Source: CAYWKS01 sp964458935
GTDB lineage: Bacteria; Planctomycetota; Phycisphaerae; Phycisphaerales; Zrk34
DNA length: 6,545 nt
Direction of reading: 5' to 3'
NCBI GenBank assembly: GCA_964458935.1
Contig: CAYWKS010000056.1
Coordinates: 1 to 6,545 of the forward strand
The position numbers were made by a program, and so were the translations under genes. Shown here in pieces: positions 1 through 5,591 of this stretch; the stretch's first letter is position 1, and every line of letters starts with the position of its first letter. A model generated the notes under the pieces. That model saw nothing but the letters and a program-made list of their open reading frames with translations. It did not search any database and was not told the DNA's origin.

Positions 1-1540
<1,540 letters not shown>

Positions 1541-1549
1541 GGATATAGA

Positions 1550-1562
1550 CCTTCCGCGAAGG
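1550..1562 (-). promoter_or_regulatory. glmS ribosome binding site inside a small hairpin
   Basis: On the minus strand GGAAGG (1550-1555) ends 9 bases before the glmS ATG, an acceptable Shine-Dalgarno position. It forms the 3' arm of a short hairpin, CCTTC-GCG-GAAGG, spanning 1550-1562, so the site could be partly hidden when the leader folds. Five base pairs is weak and no ligand-binding domain is recognised. The SD itself is well supported; its control by folding is inference. Confidence 0.5.
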
Positions 1563-1585
1563 GGTTGCCCGGCGCCCGCCGTCAG

Positions 1586-1618
1586 CGCCGCATACAGCCA
1601 TATCGACCGCGTGCGGCG
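1586..1618 (-). repeat. Inverted repeat in the glmS leader
   Basis: CGCCGCA (1586-1592) and TGCGGCG (1612-1618) are a perfect 7-base inverted repeat around a 19-base loop. It lies between the candidate -10 box and the ribosome site of glmS, so it would be in the 5' leader. A competing arm, GGCGC (1571-1575) with GCGCC (1585-1589), could pair instead. In DNA this GC-rich such pairs are common, so function is unproven. Confidence 0.25.
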
Positions 1619-1640
1619 ACGACATTCACGCGGCTGGCAC

Positions 1641-1646
1641 ATTGTA
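1641..1646 (-). promoter_or_regulatory. Candidate -10 box for glmS
   Basis: The minus strand reads TACAAT here, five of six bases of the sigma-70 -10 consensus and unusually AT-rich for this DNA. Transcription would begin near 1634, leaving a leader of about 94 bases before the glmS ATG. No convincing -35 hexamer lies 16-18 bases upstream. The 154-base gap after the upstream NifX-like gene fits glmS having its own promoter. Confidence 0.3.
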
Positions 1647-1694
1647 CGGCATGTGCGGCGGCGGGGGGGCAGGCCGCCGGGCAAGCGAGGTCCG

Positions 1695-2063
1695 CTAATG
1701 GCGGCAGTGGTGATGCTCGTGGTCCCTGTGATCGCAGGCTCCGTCGTCCCGGCCTTGGGGGTGGTCGAGGAAGCTGGCGAGCACGTCGTCGAGCGTCCGG
1801 CCGGTGTGGCCGAGGCTCGTGGCGATGTGGCGGTCGGCCAGGCCCTGGCGTGCGCCGGCGCCCATGCCCGCCGCGACGACCACGTCGACCGCGAGGTCGG
1901 CCAGCCACCGCGGGTAGCTGTCGCACCCGTGTGCCGGCCGGTCGAGCAGACGCCGGCGTTCGATCGTCCGCTGCTTGAGGTCTACCTCGCACAGCAGCAC
2001 GGCCGAGCTGCGCCCGAAGTGCGGGCAGAACTGTGCATCGTCGACAGGGATCGCAACACGCAT
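1695..2063 (-). CDS. NifX/NifB-type FeMo-cofactor-binding-fold protein with Cys/His-rich tail
   Basis: A 122-residue single-domain protein of the dinitrogenase iron-molybdenum cofactor family (Nitro_FeMo-Co fold, as in MTH1175 and NifX). Family hallmarks are MRVAIPVDD at the start, FCPHFGRSS (12-20), a CDSYPRWLADLAVDVVVAAGMG stretch (about 47-69) and the GHTGRTLDDVL segment before a short C-terminal tail. The tail (110-122) contains two Cys and seven His, a likely metal-binding patch. Free-standing members occur in non-fixing organisms, where their role is unclear; cofactor or Fe-S cluster handling is the usual suggestion. No nif gene is visible here. Of two ATGs in frame (2069 and 2063) the second is chosen, because GGAG at 2070-2073 sits 6 bases before it and would abut the first. 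The gene diverges from the CDGSH gene and precedes glmS on the same strand. Confidence 0.88.
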   Translation of the reverse strand: MRVAIPVDDAQFCPHFGRSSAVLLCEVDLKQRTIERRRLLDRPAHGCDSYPRWLADLAVDVVVAAGMGAGARQGLADRHIATSLGHTGRTLDDVLASFLDHPQGRDDGACDHRDHEHHHCRH

Positions 2064-2069
2064 GGTCAT

Positions 2070-2073
2070 CTCC
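2070..2073 (-). promoter_or_regulatory. Ribosome binding site that decides the NifX-like start
   Basis: GGAG on the minus strand lies 6 bases before the ATG at 2063 and immediately next to the ATG at 2069. The spacing makes the downstream ATG, which also matches the usual family N-terminus, the better start. Confidence 0.6.
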
Positions 2074-2236
2074 GGTATCGGGCGGGTGCGTCCATGCTAT
2101 CGGCAGAGGGCGGGGAAGCCGGCGTGAAGGATCGCGGCGGTTGCGACCGATTCGCGATTGACCGGAATGCCGGCCCGGCCGGGCCACCGCGGCGGCGGCG
2201 GCGTATCATGGCCGCATCACCATCGCCCCTTGCGAC

Positions 2237-2241
2237 AAGGA
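2237..2241 (+). promoter_or_regulatory. Ribosome binding site of the CDGSH gene
   Basis: AAGGA ends 7 bases before the ATG at 2249, a normal Shine-Dalgarno spacing, and supports that start. Confidence 0.6.
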
Positions 2242-2248
2242 CCACGAC

Positions 2249-2446
2249 ATGGCACGACTCGTCCGCCACGACGCCACCGGGCCCTACGAGGTGAAGCCCT
2301 CCGAGAAGAGCGTGTTCATCTGCATGTGCGGCCTGTCGAAGAACTACCCCATCTGCGACGGCGCGCACAAGCTCTGTCGCCAGCAGGAATCCGAAGGCAA
2401 GCTCTACCGCTACGATGGCGAGCAGGCCGTCGAAGTCGAACCTTGA
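2249..2446 (+). CDS. Single-domain CDGSH iron-sulfur protein
   Basis: A 65-residue protein built around one complete CDGSH motif, CMCGLSKNYPICDGAH (25-40). Cys25, Cys27, Cys36 and His40 match the 3-Cys/1-His ligands that hold a redox-active, pH-sensitive 2Fe-2S cluster in mitoNEET-type proteins. There is no membrane anchor or signal peptide, so it should be a soluble cytoplasmic protein; eukaryotic mitoNEET has an N-terminal helix that is absent here. After the motif, KLYRYDG (51-57) forms the usual closing strand. Small bacterial members are thought to act in electron transfer or cluster transfer, but no specific partner is established. It diverges from a NifX-like gene that also looks metal-binding, which suggests shared control. 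The GT4 gene converges on its 3' end 57 bases away. Confidence 0.93.
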   Translation: MARLVRHDATGPYEVKPSEKSVFICMCGLSKNYPICDGAHKLCRQQESEGKLYRYDGEQAVEVEP

Positions 2447-2482
2447 CCGGCGCCGGCGGATCGAGGGTCCGAACGGCACCGG
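2447..2482 (-). terminator. Stem-loop between convergent genes
   Basis: CCGGCGCC (2447-2454) faces GGCACCGG (2475-2482). On the minus-strand transcript leaving the glycosyltransferase this pairs as eight base pairs including one G-U; on the plus strand the same position is a C-A mismatch. The loop contains a second small stem, CGGA (2457-2460) with TCCG (2468-2471). No U-run follows on either side, so it is not a textbook intrinsic terminator. Its position exactly in the 57-base convergent gap is the main support. Confidence 0.35.
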
Positions 2483-2503
2483 CCGATCATGCCGCGTCGG
2501 GCG

Positions 2504-3751
2504 TCAGGCGTCGGTGGACCGGGAAGCGGCGGCGACTTCGGTGAGCACCTGTTCCAGCGCATCGACGTGGCGGTCCATGCCCAGCACGTCGCTGACCTGG
2601 GTGGCGGCCTGGGCGCAGCGTGCCCGCTCGTCGGGGTCGCACATCGCGAGCATCGCCTCGGCGAGCTGATCGATGTCGCGTGGCGATGCGATGACGCGAC
2701 CGGCCGGCTGCGGCCGCTCCTCGACGCGTGGGTCGCCCGGCGCCGGGTCGGCGGGGTTGATGCGGCCGGCGGCCGGGTCGAGGATCCACTGGCTGGCGCC
2801 GTTGCTGGTCGTGCTGATCGCCGGCACGCCATGTAGTAGCGACTCGATAACCACCTTGCTCGCCGGGTCGTACCAGGTGGGCAGCACGGTCGCGTCGGCC
2901 GCGGCGTACAGCGCGTCGATCTGCCCGGTCTGCCCGACGATCCGCACGGCGTCGGCCAGGCCCATCGCCCGCACCCGGCGGCGGAGGCTCAGCCGCATCG
3001 ACCCGGCGACGATCAGGACCGCCCGCCGGTCGTGCCGGCGGACGCGGCCCAGCGCCTCCAGCGCGCTGTCCAGGCCCTTGAGCCCGGGGTTCATCGCGGC
3101 GAACAGGAACAGCACCGCCGCGTCGTCGATGGACCAGCGCCGCCGCACCACCCGACGCAGCCGCGCCCCGGTCGCCGCGTCGTGCCGCTCGACGCTCGCG
3201 GCGTTGGGGATCAGCGTGATCCGCTCGGCCGGGACGCCGTAATGCCCGCGCAACTGGTCGGCGACGTAGCGGCTGATCGCGACCAGTCGCTTGACGCGGG
3301 GATCGCGGACGGTCCGCCGCTCCAGCGCCAGCAGCGCCCGCTGCTTGGGGTTCAGCGCCAGCGCCAGCGACTTGAGGCGGCGTCGGGCGGGCGTCGGTCG
3401 GCGATCGACGTTGCGCCGCAGCGTCTGCCGCACCGTGCCCCCGCGGGGCTGGACCACGTCCGCGGGGATCGACATCGACACCGACAGGCTGACGTCGTAG
3501 CCGCCCCGGTCGAGCTGCCGCCGCACCCACCGGGCGAACCACCACAGCCCCGGCGCCGAGCCAGTCGACGGGGCGCCGGCGGGGGTTTCGATCCGCACGC
3601 CCGGCACGGCGTCGGGGTCCGCCGGGCCCCGGCTGGCCAGCAGCGTCACGTCGTGACCGCGCGCCGCCAGCGCCCGGGCGATCTGCTCGGTCGACCGCTC
3701 GTTCCCCCCGCCGCCGGGCAGGTACCGCTCAATGACGATCGCGATCTTCAT
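2504..3751 (-). CDS. GT4-family (WaaG-like) glycosyltransferase
   Basis: A 415-residue retaining glycosyltransferase of the GT4, GT-B-fold type, expected to move a sugar from a nucleotide donor to an envelope glycolipid or polysaccharide at the inner face of the membrane. The N-terminal Rossmann half opens MKIAIVIERYLPGGGGNERST (1-21), the acceptor-side loop seen in WaaG-like enzymes. The C-terminal half has the phosphate-contacting Lys225 in AAMNPGLKG (218-226) and a YDPASKVVIESLLHGVP stretch (294-310), where the EX7E motif appears as Asp295-X7-Glu303. A Pro-rich insert lies at about 331-350. An upstream in-frame ATG at 3835 would add 28 residues unlike the family; the start at 3751 is chosen because the protein then begins at the first beta strand. 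No Shine-Dalgarno site precedes it. Donor and acceptor cannot be told from sequence. It diverges from the phosphoesterase gene. Confidence 0.92.
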   Translation of the reverse strand: MKIAIVIERYLPGGGGNERSTEQIARALAARGHDVTLLASRGPADPDAVPGVRIETPAGAPSTGSAPGLWWFARWVRRQLDRGGYDVSLSVSMSIPADVVQPRGGTVRQTLRRNVDRRPTPARRRLKSLALALNPKQRALLALERRTVRDPRVKRLVAISRYVADQLRGHYGVPAERITLIPNAASVERHDAATGARLRRVVRRRWSIDDAAVLFLFAAMNPGLKGLDSALEALGRVRRHDRRAVLIVAGSMRLSLRRRVRAMGLADAVRIVGQTGQIDALYAAADATVLPTWYDPASKVVIESLLHGVPAISTTSNGASQWILDPAAGRINPADPAPGDPRVEERPQPAGRVIASPRDIDQLAEAMLAMCDPDERARCAQAATQVSDVLGMDRHVDALEQVLTEVAAASRSTDA

Positions 3752-3763
3752 GGGGCGCGGTCT

Positions 3764-3790
3764 ACTGTAATGCTTCGCCGCACGTTCCAA
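3764..3790 (-). promoter_or_regulatory. Candidate promoter for the glycosyltransferase
   Basis: On the minus strand TTGGAA (3785-3790) and TACAGT (3764-3769) are separated by 15 bases, shorter than the ideal 17. The -10 ends only 12 bases before the ATG at 3751, so the transcript would be leaderless or nearly so, in line with the missing Shine-Dalgarno site. The 92-base gap (3752-3843) must also hold the promoter of the divergent phosphoesterase; TACTGT (3763-3768) on the plus strand is the only -10-like sequence noticed for it. Confidence 0.25.
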
Positions 3791-3843
3791 CAGCGACCCC
3801 GCGCCGGTTGCAATGCCCCCATGCGTCGCCGACACTTGCGCCC

Positions 3844-4746
3844 ATGCGCCTCGTGCTCATGGGCGACGTGCACCTGTATCGGCTGCGGCTTTGGCCCTGG
3901 CACCTGCTGTCCAAGCGCATCCTCGGGCAGGTCAACCTCTGGGTGAACCGCCGCCACCGGTTCGACCGGCAACTGGTCGAACGGGTCATCGAGCGGGTCG
4001 AGGCGCTGGAGCCGGGGGCGCTGCTGTGCCCGGGCGACCTGACGACCACGGCGCTGCACTCGGAGTTTCGCGTGGCGCGGCGGGTGCTCGGCGACCTGTT
4101 CGACCGCTTCCCCACGTTCGTCGTGCCCGGCAACCACGACCGCTACACCTTCACCGCCACCCGCGCCCGGCGCTTCGAACGGTACTTCGGCGACTGGTCC
4201 GCCGAACGCTGGCCGCACCACGCGCGCTTCGGAGGGGCGGTGCACGTCATCGGGCTGGACGCGACGCGGCCCAACCCGCTGTTCGACCCCGGGCTCGTCG
4301 GCGAGGCGCAGCGGCGGCGGCTGGGCGAGTTGCTCTCCCAGACCCCCCCGGGCGAGCACGTGATCGTGATGAACCACTACACGCTCGGCACGCCGCCGGG
4401 CCAACACGAGGCGGCGCACCACGCCCTGATCGACGAGTCGGCGCTGCGCGCGGTGTTGCGCGACGCCGGTCGACCGATCGTCTACGTCCACGGGCACGTG
4501 CATCGACCGTGGTGCTGGCGGCCGGCCGAGGCGCCCAACGTCGTGGTCATCAACGCCGGGTCGCCGACGCACGTCGACGCGGCGTACCCGAGGGGCCAGG
4601 GACTCTGGCAACTCGATCCCGCGGCCTCCGCCGATGAGCCGTGGTCCCTGCACCGACACGAGCTCGACGAGCGGATGCAATGGCAGTCGCATCACGTTCC
4701 GTGGCCCACGCAACCGGGCGATTCGGTCGGGATGGGCGTCAGATGA
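3844..4746 (+). CDS. Calcineurin-like metallophosphoesterase
   Basis: A 300-residue soluble phosphoesterase with all dimetal-site motifs in order: GDVH (Asp8, His10), PGDL (Asp65), GNHD (Asn97, His98), NHY (His178) and GHVH (His218, His220). These bind two divalent metals and activate water for phosphomono- or diester hydrolysis. Between the first two motifs is a basic segment, LLSKRILGQVNLWVNRRHRF (21-40), that recalls a subgroup of bacterial phosphoesterases of unknown substrate. CpdA-like cyclic-nucleotide phosphodiesterase and LpxH/LpxG-like lipid A precursor hydrolase are both possible; neither can be chosen from motifs alone. The ATG at 3844 is used because MRLVLMGDVH is the expected first strand; an in-frame TTG at 3808 would add 12 unrelated residues. 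No Shine-Dalgarno site precedes the ATG. It diverges from a WaaG-like glycosyltransferase, which hints at an envelope role without proving it. Confidence 0.9.
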   Translation: MRLVLMGDVHLYRLRLWPWHLLSKRILGQVNLWVNRRHRFDRQLVERVIERVEALEPGALLCPGDLTTTALHSEFRVARRVLGDLFDRFPTFVVPGNHDRYTFTATRARRFERYFGDWSAERWPHHARFGGAVHVIGLDATRPNPLFDPGLVGEAQRRRLGELLSQTPPGEHVIVMNHYTLGTPPGQHEAAHHALIDESALRAVLRDAGRPIVYVHGHVHRPWCWRPAEAPNVVVINAGSPTHVDAAYPRGQGLWQLDPAASADEPWSLHRHELDERMQWQSHHVPWPTQPGDSVGMGVR

Positions 4747-4750
4747 CCGC

Positions 4751-4780
4751 TTGGCTTGCGCCGGCGGCGTCAGGTATGCT
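4751..4780 (+). promoter_or_regulatory. Candidate sigma-70 promoter for the membrane-protein gene
   Basis: TTGGCT (4751-4756) and TATGCT (4775-4780) are separated by 18 bases; each matches four of six consensus bases. Transcription would start near 4787, just after the phosphoesterase gene ends and just before an ATG at 4790. That ATG opens only five codons before TGA (4805-4807). The next start is the GTG at 4815. Confidence 0.35.
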
Positions 4781-4814
4781 GCCCTGACCATGGCGTGCTT
4801 GCGGTGATCACCTC

Positions 4815-5324
4815 GTGGAGCACGCGGCAAGGTGCTGGGCAGCCGGACGCGGGAACTCCGAACGCATCGCGTTGCGCCGGCAGGTGGTCGCGGTTGCAAC
4901 CGTGGGCGTCCTGGGGCTGGGGCTGTTCAAGGCCAACCGGACCGTGCAGCAGGGTCACGAACTGTTCACCCGCAGGGCCTTGGCCGCCTGCACCGTCGGG
5001 TTGCTGCTGATCCTGGCGTTGGTCAAGTTCCTGGTATCGCTCCGAATCCAGTTTCACAGCAATCCCAATGAGGCGCGCGACACGGCCGGCTGCACGTTGG
5101 CCCTGGACCCGGGAGATGAGCTGCGCGGCGGACGCACCATCGCGTTGATGCGAACCTACCAAGCGTATCTGGATTTGCAGGGGCGCAACGCCGATGAATG
5201 GGTCAAGTTCAAGCGTGGCGAGCAAGACTTCGCCCGCGGGTTCGCGCTAGTTTTCACCGCGATCAGTGGTCTATATCCTGGCGGCCCTGATCAGTCCGCC
5301 GGCCCACCGGGAGTCCGCCCATGA
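4815..5324 (+). CDS. Hypothetical small membrane protein, probably frameshifted near the 3' end
   Basis: Not assigned to a family. As it stands it has 169 residues: a basic start, a membrane helix at about 23-38, a second at about 55-77, then a soluble, helical-looking segment (80-140) with LMRTYQAYLDLQG (111-123) and DEWVKFKRGEQDF (127-139). Codon third positions are GC-rich like the neighbours up to about 5262, so it is very likely a real gene. The last 18 residues are Gly/Pro-rich with poor codon use. Shifting by one base near 5265 gives a frame that continues the hydrophobic run (VVYILAALISPP) with GC-rich third positions, reaching a stop at 5428-5430. The GTG start has no ATG alternative in frame; GGTGATC (4803-4809) may serve as ribosome site. 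An ATG at 4790, out of frame by one base, follows the promoter and might be the original start. It may be a decaying gene or contain sequence errors. Confidence 0.55.
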   Translation: MEHAARCWAAGRGNSERIALRRQVVAVATVGVLGLGLFKANRTVQQGHELFTRRALAACTVGLLLILALVKFLVSLRIQFHSNPNEARDTAGCTLALDPGDELRGGRTIALMRTYQAYLDLQGRNADEWVKFKRGEQDFARGFALVFTAISGLYPGGPDQSAGPPGVRP

Positions 5325-5396
5325 CACCCATGACAGTTCTACCCGATGCCAGGGACTTGTCGAACAAGGAAGATCGCCGGGCGATCCCTCCGCGGG

Positions 5397-5507
5397 ATGG
5401 CTGAACAGTCCGAATTCAACAAGCGGCTGATTCGGCGGTACACGCGGTCGCGTCGTCCGAAGCCGGTCACCCATCGTCTGAAGCGGCTTTACCGCCGTGC
5501 CGGCTGA
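5397..5507 (+). CDS. Candidate 36-residue Arg/Lys-rich microprotein
   Basis: A 36-codon open frame with ATG at 5397 and TGA at 5505-5507. It starts MAEQSEFNKRLIRRY, contains 13 Arg or Lys, and ends RLYRRAG, giving a strongly basic, possibly helical peptide of the kind that binds nucleic acid or the ribosome. About 70 percent of its third positions are G or C, lower than in the established genes. No good Shine-Dalgarno site is seen at the usual distance; AAGGAAG (5366-5372) is about 24 bases away. An in-frame ATG at 5346 would add 17 residues. The stop codon lies in the loop of a strong stem-loop. No family is recognised. It could equally be a chance open frame or the remains of the upstream gene. 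Confidence 0.3.
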   Translation: MAEQSEFNKRLIRRYTRSRRPKPVTHRLKRLYRRAG

Positions 5508-5514
5508 CCGGCAC
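5497..5514 (+). terminator. Strong stem-loop, possible terminator before rarA
   Basis: GTGCCGG (5497-5503) and CCGGCAC (5508-5514) form a perfect seven-pair GC-rich stem with a four-base loop CTGA that contains the stop codon of the 36-codon frame. The following bases are CGCCTTACAC, not a U-run, so intrinsic termination is uncertain. The position between the small open frame and rarA, 78 bases before the rarA ATG, fits a transcript end. Confidence 0.35.
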
Positions 5515-5574
5515 CGCCTTACACCCCATGCGATGCGGGCGTTGCGGGGCATTCGCTTTTGCCGGGATGGGTCC

Positions 5575-5580
5575 TATGGT
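5575..5580 (+). promoter_or_regulatory. Candidate -10 box for rarA
   Basis: TATGGT matches four of six -10 bases and ends 11 bases before the rarA ATG, so the transcript would be nearly leaderless. The best -35 partner, TTCGCT (5552-5557), is weak. AGGA (5586-5589) lies only 2 bases before the ATG, too close for a normal Shine-Dalgarno site. Confidence 0.2.
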
Positions 5581-5591
5581 ACACCAGGACC

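Larger units (their letters stand above)
2064..2248. promoter_or_regulatory. Divergent control region between NifX-like and CDGSH genes
   Basis: These 185 bases must hold the promoters of both diverging genes. Visible elements are a perfect 14-base palindrome GGCCCGGCCGGGCC (2172-2185), five GCG triplets in a row (2189-2203), and directly after them TATCAT (2204-2209), a possible -10 box for the CDGSH gene. TAGCAT on the minus strand (2094-2099) is a possible -10 for the NifX-like gene. No good -35 partner is seen for either, and no Fur, IscR or Fnr-like box was recognised. The palindrome may be an operator or only a product of high GC. Confidence 0.35.

Noticed and set aside
1541..1694. A glmS ribozyme/riboswitch in the leader.
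   Set aside because: The conserved core sequence was not found and the leader is too short for the full ribozyme fold.
1695..2063. Evidence for nitrogen fixation from the NifX-like gene.
   Set aside because: Stand-alone proteins of this fold are widespread in non-fixing prokaryotes and no nif structural or assembly gene is present in the window.
2487..3946. Several long open frames in other phases over the glycosyltransferase (minus 2487-3545, plus 3032-3946).
   Set aside because: They overlap a clear GT4 gene and give low-complexity Arg/Pro/Ala-rich products, typical shadows in GC-rich DNA.
3748..4899. A 383-codon minus-strand frame opposite the phosphoesterase.
   Set aside because: The plus-strand gene has every metallophosphoesterase motif in order; the opposite frame has none.
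4815..5430. The idea that the hypothetical membrane protein is a defence effector (two helices, helical soluble part, third helix after frame repair).
   Set aside because: The topology is shared by many unrelated small membrane proteins, no sensor, cyclase or nuclease gene is adjacent, and no defence-family motif was seen.
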